DNA of 64,000 nucleotides. It comes from Campylorhamphus procurvoides (Eukaryota; Chordata; Aves; Passeriformes; Dendrocolaptidae). The notes below the pieces were generated by a model, which ran no database searches, was not told where the DNA came from, and worked only from the letters and a program-made list of their open reading frames with translations. Made by a program: the position numbers and the translations under genes. Location of the stretch: positions 373,637-437,636 of the forward strand of contig WBMV01002673.1 of the NCBI GenBank assembly GCA_013396655.1, written 5' to 3'. Position 1 is the stretch's first letter; every line of letters starts with the position of its first letter. This document shows, piece after piece, positions 52,530 to 62,860 of this stretch.

Positions 52530-52540
52530 CTTATATAGGG
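52530..52540 (-). promoter_or_regulatory. LTR TATA box
   Basis: The minus strand reads CCCTATATAAG. It lies about 370 bp into the LTR, with GC-rich sequence (GGTCCCGCCCAGGTCCCGCC on the minus strand) just upstream that could bind Sp1-like factors. A start site would be expected about 25-30 bp downstream, near 52505. Whether it is active is unknown. Confidence 0.65.
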
Positions 52541-52681
52541 TGCAGGAGAAGGTGCTAGAAGGGAGGCGGGACCTGGGCGGGACCCACCCTAATTAGGAAC
52601 AGGTGGTGTGGATCATGACCAAACAAGGACAGCTGCAGAGGAGATAACCTAATAGGGGAATGCTGCAATGCAGCAAACAAC

Positions 52682-52691
52682 AGCCAATCAG
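52682..52691 (-). promoter_or_regulatory. LTR CCAAT box (inverted, minus strand CTGATTGGCT)
   Basis: The minus strand shows CTGATTGGCT, a standard NF-Y-type ATTGG box, about 150 bp upstream of the TATA box in the U3 region. Confidence 0.6.
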
Positions 52692-52863
52692 AACCTGGGA
52701 TTCCGTGAGGGGAGGAATACCACAGCATAACAGAATTATTACCACTGTAAACGCCAAACCAACAGGCTAAGGAAGAGTGAATATCCATCAGCTTTTTGCA
52801 GATCTTTGGGCTATGCCAGGTTCTCTTTGGTGTGCACCTTGTCAGAGCCTTGAATCACAACAA

Positions 52864-53148
52864 TTAGCAATATTGTTGGATTTCCACTGATGGAAACTTC
52901 TTACCCCATCTCCCCCTTTTATTTACTTGTGATATAAAGGCTCGGGAAGCGCTGCTGGAAAAACTCCTTTTAACACAGCATAAAGCACAAACAAGTGTTA
53001 CTAAAATCATAACAAACCCCAAAATTCCACAAATTAAAAATATAACAAACTTCCAAAGTCCTAGGGAGAGGCTGAGGCTGGGAATCCAACTAAATAGATC
53101 TCTACTACTGTCACCCACTTTTGCTCTTAGCTCACCCACTAGGATCAT
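52864..53148 (-). pseudogene. ERV env: TM membrane anchor and tail (broken)
   Basis: This frame carries the membrane-proximal part, a hydrophobic span of about 28 residues (roughly 52975-53058, beginning LWKFVIFLICGILGF and ending ...CALCC), and a short basic cytoplasmic tail. It ends with TAA at 52864-52866, about 44 bp inside the LTR, an overlap seen in other retroviruses. It is not in frame with the upstream TM ectodomain, which reaches a stop at about 53145, so a frameshift separates the two. The Cys pair at the end of the span could be a palmitoylation site. Confidence 0.8.
52909..52920 (-). other. Polypurine tract (plus-strand primer site)
   Basis: The minus strand reads AAAAGGGGGAGA immediately before the LTR's TGGGG start. 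This is the usual place and composition of the retroviral polypurine tract that primes second-strand synthesis, and it fixes the LTR edge. Confidence 0.75.
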
Positions 53149-53450
53149 GGAGTTCTTGAATTTTGGAATGAATTGGAGTGTGTAGAAAAGTTAAGACAAC
53201 ACAGCCCCTCAAATTCTTCATAACCATGCCCATTTCCCAGCAATAAAAAATCAAGGGGTGCCCAATTCTGTAGTGTTGCTTTGCCCATGGAGGTGCTGTC
53301 TAGAAGTGTCCCTTCGAGGGTCTCACTAGTAGCACTGGCCTCTTTTGAGAGCCAGCATCCCAGTTCCATTACCACGTCCAGAGTGTGACTGACTCCCATG
53401 GCCAGGAGCATCAATGCCCCCATATGTTCTGCTGTCTCATCCAAAATGAT
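53145..53450 (-). pseudogene. ERV env: TM ectodomain (broken, motif cysteine lost)
   Basis: The frame is open from a TGA just upstream to a stop near 53145. It includes a hydrophobic, alanine/leucine/glycine-containing N-terminal part, a heptad-like helical region, the segment LQNWAPLDFLLL, and the loop GHGYEEFEGLCC. In class I/II retroviral TM proteins this loop is normally C-X6-CC. Here the first cysteine is a tyrosine (codon 53220-53222), one transition away from cysteine, while the CC pair is kept (53196-53201). The disulfide that links SU to TM could not form. The fusion-peptide and SU/TM cleavage region is damaged by frame breaks and cannot be judged. Confidence 0.8.
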
Positions 53451-53560
53451 ACAGTAGAATCACAGTCAGAGGCAAAGAGTTGTCTATTATCCTTAATGTC
53501 TGTCCTGGATCAATCTGCTTGCTCTTTCATCAGTGGCTTCAGGAGCCTGGAGGAAATGGT

Positions 53561-54010
53561 TTAGGAAGGTGAAAAAAGGGTAAGTGTACCAATGGGACAT
53601 GGGCCACCAAGAGCCTCTCTGCGAATTTCCTTCCACACTCTGTAGCCACAGATGAGAAAGGCTTGTTCTGGCAAAACCACTGTATTTGATGGCACAACTA
53701 AGGTCACCATGGACTCTAATGACTGGTTGCACCAGGTGTTAAATTTTTTGAAGTTGCCATTGGTGTCGTTAGGAAAGACATTTTCATACATCCTAGTAGG
53801 GATCCCATCTGCCTCCTGTAAAATGGAACAATATCTTACAGGTAGAGATCCTGAGATCTCGATCACCTGCGGTTCTATATCTTCGTAAATGAACTGTTTC
53901 CCACTCACCACCAGCTGAGGAACTGAAATGTTTGGACATGCACTACCTGCAATGCATCTGCTGGAAGTTTGGGAACTTCTCAAAATCAGGCCAAAGATGT
54001 CTAAAGTTGG
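53561..54010 (-). pseudogene. ERV env: SU C-terminal fragment
   Basis: A single open frame of about 150 codons on the minus strand follows a TAG near 54015. It contains paired cysteines, N-glycosylation sequons (NIS, NDT, NQS), and the pattern LICGYRVW...GGPCPIGTLTLFSP near its end, a signature I associate with SU C-terminal regions of class II-type avian ERVs. A stop at 53561-53563 ends the frame, and similarity continues for some 20 codons in another frame, so a small indel lies near the A-run at 53571-53578. No upstream signal peptide or receptor-binding N-terminus is found, and the ATG-less start shows it is a fragment. Confidence 0.75.
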
Positions 54011-57000
54011 GCACTAGAATTGATACATTAAAAATTAGGACATTTTTGAAGATATAAGTTTTGTTTCAGAAGCCTAAGGCTTTGCTAAACTAAAATAGAA
54101 CAGAAAACAGGTCCTAGAAATCTTTAATCCCAGGTGCTATTATAGCAGTAGGTCAATTTTGGATTACTTGTACAAGAAGGAAAGATAACGATCACTGTAA
54201 GCCTTAAGAAAGGGTCATCAAAGCAGAGAAGGAAAAATTTTTGAGGAGATTAAATATCTCTGATTAAAATAATTGATAGGGCCCAGAAAAAAATGTAAGT
54301 TTGTGAGCACATAAGTTCTCTGAAATTTAAATATTTTTTCTATGATAAGGAATGTATCAACTACTAAATTCTCATGGTTGTGGTTCCAGGCTCAAAACTG
54401 TGTCTAAGAAAACAGATCTAGAAATACAATGATGAGTATTCCTGTTTTGCCTTTGCTGGCCCCAGTAAGAAATCAAGAGGTACCACAACAGTATCTACAT
54501 GAACGAAAAAGCTACTTTTCAGTGTTCTTCTGTCTCTTCAAACTTCATTAGTTTCTCCATCATGTTATAACCTTTTTTCAACCCTGACTGGCAGCAAGGA
54601 AAAAAAAATCAGATGAGGAAAGAAATAGGAATAGAGGAGCACTCTGTGTGTATGTATGTTTTACACACCATCAGAAGGGAATAGTATTTTGTTACCATAT
54701 GTGGTTAAGAGGGACATACATATTTCATAGAGGAAATGCAGTTAGAGGAGTGCATGAGAAATCCTACATAATGCTGATTTTTTCCTGAGTAATCTTGTTT
54801 TCTGTTCATCATATTTGCTATGCAAAAATGTAGTGCATGCAGGGTCAGTGAGCAGTTAAAGTATCTTGAAAGAAAAGTCTAACCTTTCCTAATCATGTGT
54901 GCTTCCTGTAACACTCTGTCAGCCCTCTCCCTGATTTATGATTCCCACACTGCCCCCATGATTAAAAGCATAACGGTTTGTTTGCATTTCTACTTAGGCT
55001 GATTAGCTTTTGCCCTTCCTCCACCTTCAGCCAAGATGCTGCAGCTGACACATTTAAGGGTCCAATACCATTTCCAAAAGCCATGTACCACGAACAGGAT
55101 GCTGCCCTACAGCACTGCTCCCCTCACATCCACCCTCTGTATCTGCTGAGAGTCTCAGCACTGGCCACTGGGTTTTAATCTAAGCACCAATAAACTTATT
55201 TCAATTTCTTCTCTGTCTAGACTTGAAAATCTGAAGTTTCCAGAAATACTAATGAAACTAAAATGCGAAGACATTTTTAAATTCAGGTCCCTCTAAATCC
55301 CAACCTGAAAAGCATCATGGGTTTTGCCTGACTGACAAAGCAGCTGCTGAGTGCTTTTGAAAACACTGCCTCCCAGTCACGCTGGCAACTCCTCACTGGT
55401 CAGACAGGTATGGAATACCACAGTGGCAGACGAAGAGAAACTACACTTTAATGGTAATGAGCTCCCATGCTACTTGTAAAGGAGAATAGCCACAGCAACA
55501 ACAGGTAGGTTTATTTAACCCAGAAAATAATATCCATGCTGTGTCAGAGACATGGCTAGTCCAGAAACTCACAGGCATCCCAACAATAAACAACAACACA
55601 ATGCATTCAGTGCTCTGAAAACACAAAACAGGGAGCCAGATGTCATGACCAAGATCAGCATCTCAGTTCACTATGGCATGATTATCAAGGACAAACCACA
55701 TGTTTGGGCGGCTAAAAGAACAACTGGCTGGTTGCTATTTTGTCATGATCTTTGTAGCTCTGTGAACAACAGTAACTGCACAGATGGAAAATACCATTGT
55801 TTCCCCAGAGGAAGCGAATGGATATGCAAATAGCTAATGTGCTCCCCCAAAGCAGAGTGTGCTCTTCAGACAGGTAACTGGCAGGCCAGAATGGGTAAGT
55901 TAGCTCAGGTATGTTTAGTGCTAACATTTGTTACAAACATGTGTAAGGCTATAAAGACACTTGTGTGTACAAAGTGCACCCATTTTGGGACAGCCAAAAA
56001 GAAATTACCATGAATGAAAAATTAATATAAGTCTGACTCAGTCTTGGCAAACTTTTATAATGCTGAGTAACACAGTAAAAATGTCTATTTTTGTGTTCAG
56101 ACATGTCTACAAACTGGCTTAATACCATCTGCTGAAGGTAACAAGAAAAACAACACACTGGTGAGGGTTTTGTTAATAGTTTGACTAAACTGACTAAGGT
56201 ATCTTCTCTTTCATCACCTCGGGAATCACAGAAGTCTTCCTTTCTTTAGAAAAGCAGCTGTTGGTATTAATAACTCTGCAAAGTGGTGTTTTAGTAAGAA
56301 GCCTCAGACATTTTTACTGTGCTTCATCAACCTCTTGTCCCACACAGTTTTGCTTTTCATTTCCCTCCCAAGACAACAGAGACACTACACAGAAATTTAC
56401 CTTCTTTTCACATGGTTTCTGTTTAAAACCAAAATTGACAGCAATCCTTTTTTATTGTCATTACATGCCAAAACCATGATACATCTCCTACTATGACCAT
56501 TGTTTGTATTTCCCTACAACTGGATTGTTAGTGGGTGGCATATCAAATGTTAGAAAAACATACACATGGTTAGTACCTACCAAGTTCCATGATGTTATTC
56601 CCTTTGCATTAAAAAAATATGATTAACTTTAGCTTGTATTGCATCAGTAGGGTTTTTTTGCAGTCACAGATTTCCCACATATTTATAACTTGGCATTACA
56701 TGAACTTGTGAAATCTTCTGTTTCTTTCTGAAGCAGAAAACCGTACTTTCAGCAGAAATAGGAATTTCATTATGTTTGACTGACAAGCTCAGGCCACATA
56801 ACTGACTTAACATACACAAGACGCGCTCCCTTTTCTTTTGATTTATGAGTCTGCACTATAGCTATTTTTTTCTGTAGGAACAGAAGCAGAGTATGTTTCT
56901 ATAGCTATATTTCTATTTCCCCCACTCTACTTTTAATCTTTATATGGCACATCTGCAGCTGCAAGAGTAACTGAAAGTTACTGTGACTGTGCAATAGCAA

Positions 57001-60000
57001 CAGCCCTCATGGCAGACTAATACCATTACCAAAAATGCAACCCTCACAGGCAGGATTTCTGAAAAACACCAACACCTTTGGAAAGGTACTGACAAATTGC
57101 AGTAACACTGTTTTCCATATCAACTTGCCACTAAATCATAACATCTCTTACATTTCATTTCAAAATAACTGCCAGAAAGAAAAAATCATGCTGTGTTTTT
57201 CAGTTGTCTGCACATTAATTCAACTATATATTTTTTGTTAGGTGATTTGAGACCTCCTTTTTCATTAAAAAATTCACATCTAATACAGAGAAAAGCCATG
57301 CTCTATCCCCAGTTCAAGTCTAACCTCAAATATCTGATCACTTACTTTTGTTTATCGACTTTACAAAGAGATCTAAAAGTCCACTAAAAAAAATCACTTG
57401 AAAAATGTAAAAAATTTAACTATATGAACCACCTAAGAGTGGAGCAATAACCTAGAGTAGAATCCCTTTAAAACACCCACTCAAACAGCAGTGATTATAT
57501 CACACAGCCTTCCATGCAAACAGAGGCTTTGAAAGGAAGCTGACACAGCCAAGGACTGAAAAGTGAGAAAAACCAAACGTGAAATTTCCACTTCCTCTAC
57601 ACATGGGTACAGCACAGAAGAGGACACAGCCAACAAAATAACAAGCTCTGGCTACCTTCTGTTTGTGAAACAAGCTCTGACGAAATAAAACAGACCTCCA
57701 AAAACCTCACCTCATCCTGCTCCTCTGCCTTCTCCCTGCACATCTGAGGTGACACCAATCACATCTGAGAATAGTCCTTGGAAATAGAAATGCTAATGCA
57801 ACTCAAATACACCTGCAGACATAACAGTTTCAATATATTAGCACAAACATACTTGCAAGAATTGTGAAATGCTTCTGATTTTTCATATACCAACTCGAAA
57901 ATCCATTAAATAGTGATTGCCAATGTTTCACAGACACAAAAGGTTTTGTACCTCTGGGATGAGGAAACATGATGGCAGTTGTAAAGGGTTTACTATACAA
58001 TATTGAACTGGTTTATTAAGATAATAAGTTGTTTTCCCTTTCATTGTTCAACTAAAACAAACAAACGGAATCACTGAGCCTTTTTAACTTCCCAATGCAG
58101 CTGCATGGCACACTCACATTTTGCAGTTTTTTTAGGTTCTGAATCACTGGGGAATAAAGAATGTCTCCCTTCCTTTTCTTCTCTCATTTCACAGTTTCTC
58201 TTCACCTCCCCTAGAAATAACCATGAATAAAAGTGTTCTCACCATATCTGTACACACACATCCTTCCATTTCTTTCCAAGGTTTGCATTAGTTACTGGGT
58301 GGCTTCTCCCCAGTGCCCACTGGCACAGAGGGGTAATCAGGCCAAAGCAGCTGCCAGGACAGATGAAGATGTGCCAGCTTTTGGTTATGAGCTGCAAGGC
58401 ATCCACTTCCAATGACTTCATTTTCTCTGCCAGCCCTTTTCTCTCAACATTCCCCCACTTCTCACCCCAACACTTTTATATTTAATTCTTGAATCTCTTA
58501 TTCCAAAAGGAGGACACAGTTCATGGTCTGTACTCACTGCCTTATGCTGTTGCTGAACCGCAAGAACCCACCCAGAACACAGATCTTTAAAAACCCATCC
58601 CACAGTGTCAAGCATTAACACTTTCATAGGACATATAAGGCCAAGATCACCGTAGTGCAGTTTCATTTTAAAGGACCTTTCTCTCCCCTAGTAACTACTG
58701 TATCTGTCTGGACAATAAAATGAAGCAAAATAAAACAAAGTTACCTTTGCAGATTGGCCAGTGCCTTAGTAACAGCTCAAACACTTTGAAATCAGTGATC
58801 TAATTAAAAAGAAGGAATAATGCCTAACTCTTCTCCCCATTCTCCCCACAGCAGTGTGGGAACTCAAAGGGAAAAGCTAGAAAGCACTTTTCTCCTTGAT
58901 GTATTTGCTATAGAAAATCAAATGACTTAAGAACAAAGGCCTGTAGGGAAGATGCAGCAGACAAGTAAGAATCACCTGTGAGTTGTTTACCCTGTCATTT
59001 CACAGATGAGCTCCCAACCTTTGCCATTAGCATTACTGACTGCTTAGAGAGCAGCTGCCCAAAACCTCAGGGGTTACTTAGGGCTTGACTGGAACAGGGA
59101 AGACACTGGCCCTGTTCCCTTCTGAGTATTGTACATAAAAATAAGCGGTATTTCACACTTCCATATGTAAAACTGACTGACAAAAGATACCAGACAATAA
59201 GAAATGGCAACTTCGGAGAACAAAAAGGAAAAAGAAATTAAAGCAAGGGGAAAAAAAACCCAAACCAGACCAATGTATTTGGGATTTTCAATTATTAAGG
59301 GATTGGCCCTCTGAGATATTCAGCAGCTCTTTCAAGGCAGGAAAAAGACAGGAGTGGACTGTGATTTCAGTGGCATAAGTCCAAGCCTACTCTCAGTAGT
59401 AACTCTGCCTAAAAACGTATCAGTAAGGTAGAAAGCATACTTTATGATATTCTATGAATAGCAAGGAAAATACAGAAAAACTCCCACAAATTAAATTGTT
59501 GCTTGCAACTCACTACTACTACACATTTCCAAACTGCAAGTTAAGCAGAATGCCACAGAAAAGTAAGAACACAAGTTTCAGAGAATTTTAACCCAGTTCC
59601 CAATGATTAACTTGAAAAAAGTACCCACTATGCAATAGTCCCTTTGATTCCTCTTTTCTAGAATTCAGCACTTTATTGCCATTACAAAAGGGTCCTTCTT
59701 AGCTCTACCAATTTCTTTTTCTACATTAGGTTTGTGTAATTTCTATGAAAGCAAGATGAAACACACTGATTTTTAACACTACATGCAAAGCTTGAAAAAG
59801 AGAAAGGCCCAAACTTAATCTATGCAAGATTAAATATCTGCCTGAGCTTCTGTCACTACTGTTCTCTGTGATACCTTATTTGTTTTATCACACAACAAAA
59901 AGATTATTTTAAACTCACTGAACAATTCATAAATTGTCATATACTCTTTGAGCCACCAGGTAGGAAACACAATTACTTTCATTTTAGTCACCATCACCTT

Positions 60001-62349
60001 GTTTTGATAGCTGGGGAAAGGAAGAATGGAATTTTTATTAAACTGTTGAAAGCAAAGGCACAGTTTAAAAGGGAGTCACCATTTAAAATGTTATCACTGA
60101 CATAGGTTGGAATAACTTACTCCAGACAGACAGACAGCAGCTTCTGCCTACAAACAGCATGAAAAACTCCCCACTAGACCATACAGAAGGTGACACATCC
60201 ATGGGAGATAATTTAATTGTGTCTTACAGAGCAGCTTTACCACCCAATTGAATCCCACCAAAGCACTCATGGTTTAGAGTAGCTCTGGAAAGCCTGTTGA
60301 AAATTCTGAATTAGGCTTCCTGCTTCCATTATCTCCAGGAGGGAACATATAGATGTTTTACCTCATTTCCTAGGCTCCTCATTTGGTTGTCAAAGTATTA
60401 GCCAAGGGTGATATGATAATTCTGTTCCACTGACAACAAGAGAGCAGATTACCTTTAAAACAAGATGTGACAGAAGGTACCAAATGCTGCTGGCTCTGTT
60501 ACTAAAGCTCTTCCTCCTGGTCCCTCTTTGCTTGTTTCAGGACCTTTGGTCTTTTGCAAGTGAACAACCATAGCACACTATGAAAGATGAAGAAGCTGCT
60601 TGTTTCCCATTTAAACGCATTTATATACATTATATATATATGCATGGCATATAATGTGCCTGTTTTTCTTTTTATGACCTAGAAATAAAAATAAATGTGG
60701 TAGATTTTTACTGTGTACTTGCGGTGATCATTGGATGTCATAAAACATTTTGTTAGGAACAGCTTTGGAGGAATCAGTAACACAGCAGGTGCCAGCTATG
60801 CAGCTCCATGGTTGCCAGGCAGTCACGTCCCTTAGTTCCTCCTAAACCAGAAGGGCAGAAAAGGATGGCAACTCCATGAAACTTACACTGGGACAAGTGG
60901 AATTTAGTGTTCTCAAGTGTCCTAGAGCAGTTAACTCTTTTTATATCAACTTCTGTCTTTATTTGCAGCAAGGTTACACAACTGGCTTCAGCTAAACCAT
61001 ACCCAGTTTGAGTCAACTAAAGGTGAAGCTGAATCAAACCCACTCTGTAAACACTCGTGTCTGAGGGAAGTCCAAGCAGACACAGGAGCCACGCCAAATG
61101 GTTCTGCAAACCTCACAAACATGCTGCACTACATCTTATTAAAACACCTGTAAGAGAAGCAGCTCTTCAGCTACCAATTCTGCTTGGGCAGGCTTGCACG
61201 AAATAAAGGTTATTTCCAAAGCAAGTATCAAAATACAGGTACTGAAATCATGAGTAGAAGCAGGAGTAACATTATCCTTCCTGGTGCTGGAGCAATGTCT
61301 CTCAAGAGTCTGGTAGAATGAGACTTTCTGAGAGTGAAGTTACAACCAGTAGCAAGAGAAATGTTTGAAAGGAGAGCAGGACTGAAAAATGAAATCATTT
61401 AATATAGGCAAGGAGAGAAACAACCTTCAAGAAAAGACAGGGAGCAAGTCTCAATTCTCAACTGGCAGGTTACCTGCAGAAAAGATACCAAGGGACCTGG
61501 GAAGAAATTCCATGTGTGATTTCTTTTTAGCCTGGTAGGTGTGTCTGTAGTGTTTATATGCAAGGTCCAAATGGCCCTGACTCAAACTCAGTCCCAGGTC
61601 TCCATTTCTTGTTAGTAACAACAGAGAGAACTGCTTATAACTGAGAGTAGTCAGGACCACAACTCAAAGTCCTGAGATTCCTGCGAGTTTAATCTGAGAT
61701 ACGTTTGAAGGAGTTTGCGCCCTTGGGTTCTGAAAGGACAACTGACACCAGCAGAGTTCAGCAGAAGCATGAGAGTGTTATCACACAGCACTGATGACTC
61801 CTTCTGTACAGACTGGTCATAAAGGAGAGCATGTGGAAAAGCTTGAGAACAATATGAGTCATTACATGTGTATCTACACAGACAAACAGACTCGTACAGT
61901 GGATGCTACAACTGACGTTGCGAAGGCTTCATTTCAGTTCAGTACACTCCGCAGAACACACAAATCCCTGTGGAAAAGGCAGTGTGCTGCATCCAGAAGG
62001 AGACCATGCTGGAGCTGAAAACACTGCTCTATTTAGTTTCCACCTCTGTGCTCCCATTCAGCACACACTGTTCTCTTGAAACATCAGCGTGCAGGGCAAG
62101 AGGCAACAATTGGCAAAACCCAGAGATACGCTGTCACCACATGATGGAAGCCCGAGCATCTTGCCAAAGTCCCTTGCCAACATAATTAAATTGTGCCATT
62201 ATAGATTCTTTGGACAAAGTTTCTAATAAAGTATTTCCCGCCTCATTTCCTGCCAAAATCCAGACACGCAGGTCCACAGTCATACATGCTTTGTGGCATG
62301 GCATAAAACTTCTCATTCTCTTTTCTTCTTTTTTTTTTCTTCTTTTCAG
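54011..62349. other. Long non-coding stretch right of the ERV
   Basis: No retroviral pol or gag and no host gene is recognised. Frames do not exceed about 95 codons and show no known domain. A short foldback lies at 60627-60657. The polypyrimidine tract at 62311-62347 closes the interval. Confidence 0.5.
60627..60657. repeat. AT-rich inverted repeat
   Basis: ACATTATAT (60627-60635) pairs with ATATAATGT (60649-60657). A nested TATATGC/GCATATA pair with a 3-nt loop (around 60637-60653) can form a competing hairpin. AT-rich foldbacks of this size are common, so significance is low. Confidence 0.6.
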
Positions 62350-62366
62350 TAATGCTGTTGCTTAAG
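62350..62366 (+). other. Candidate 17-nt micro-exon
   Basis: An exceptionally strong acceptor (about 37 nt of polypyrimidine, 62311-62347, ending TTTTCAG) is followed by TAATGCTGTTGCTTAAG and then the full-consensus donor GTAAGT (62367-62372). The segment contains ATG CTG TTG CTT AAG and could be a small coding or 5'-untranslated exon. Its length is not divisible by three. This is a splice-signal coincidence until RNA evidence shows otherwise. Confidence 0.3.
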
Positions 62367-62676
62367 GTAAGTGTTCAGCACTGGAATGACATAAGCATAA
62401 TTCCAACATCTGTTCTCTGAAGGAGGGGAAAACGAAATGAAAGAATAAACCATACCCTTGCACTTCACACCTTTAAATTTCTCAGTTAAACAAAACAAAA
62501 AGCAGGAACCCTTCTCACTACTGAGAGCATCACTATTTCTTCCTTTACTCAAAAATCCTACAAACAGAAAACCAAACTCCTAAAGTCTAAAAGATGCCTT
62601 TGTTGTTTCTTGCTGAGGATTGATTGCACAGATAAGAGCTGCTGAACCTGATCAAGCTAAACCTTATGTCTGTGTA

Positions 62677-62860
62677 CCATAAAATTACAGGGCTGAAAGG
62701 CTTAGAAATTGGGCAGCAGTCTGCTCATGTACAGCAATTCATGTAAAGATTAACCCATGTCAAGAAGGTTTTTCCTCAAAGACATTGATCCAAACCTTTT
62801 TCAGTACCTCTGGCACGTGTGTGGTGTCTGACGGAGTTTCCCACAATCTAAACCTTCCAC
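62677..62860 (-). mobile_element. Very old CR1 LINE fragment, minus orientation (tentative)
   Basis: The plus strand starts with CCATAAAATTACAGGGCTGA (62677-62696) then AAGG, which resembles the reverse complement of an old CR1 3' end ('catagaat...agggctggaagg'). It continues with GTTTTTCCTC and GACGGAGTTTCCCACAATCT, which resemble further CR1 blocks in the expected order. Divergence is high and the alignment by eye is patchy. Confidence 0.5.

Larger units (their letters stand above)
52432..52908 (-). repeat. ERV 3' LTR
   Basis: The 5' edge on the minus strand is placed at 52908, where TGGGGTAAGAAG directly follows a polypurine tract. Within it, on the minus strand, are a CCAAT-type box (52682-52691) and a TATA box (52530-52540). 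The 3' edge is set provisionally at 52432 because the minus strand ends there in ATTACA, giving the expected TG...CA termini. Another CA further left is possible. No AATAAA was found in the expected R region. No partner LTR is present in the window, so age and target-site duplication cannot be derived from it. Confidence 0.75.
52432..54010 (-). mobile_element. Truncated endogenous retrovirus: env remnant plus 3' LTR
   Basis: Read on the minus strand, this locus contains in order a C-terminal piece of SU envelope, a TM envelope region, a membrane anchor with cytoplasmic tail, a polypurine tract and an LTR. The TM region, with its LQN...DFLLL...GHG...CC pattern, resembles avian alpharetroviral TM, so I place it among avian class II (alpha/beta-like) ERVs. 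Frames are broken between SU and TM, and again before the membrane anchor. Nothing like gag, pol or a 5' LTR appears at higher coordinates, so the provirus is 5'-truncated near 54.0 kb. It cannot make an intact envelope. The left limit depends on where the LTR ends and is uncertain. Confidence 0.85.

Noticed and set aside
52288..52596. 102-codon plus-strand frame
   Set aside because: It runs antisense through the retroviral LTR and does not encode a viral or host protein I recognise.
54011..55000. Possible continuation of the provirus (pol) to the right of env
   Set aside because: Minus-strand frames there are short and resemble no polymerase or integrase segment.
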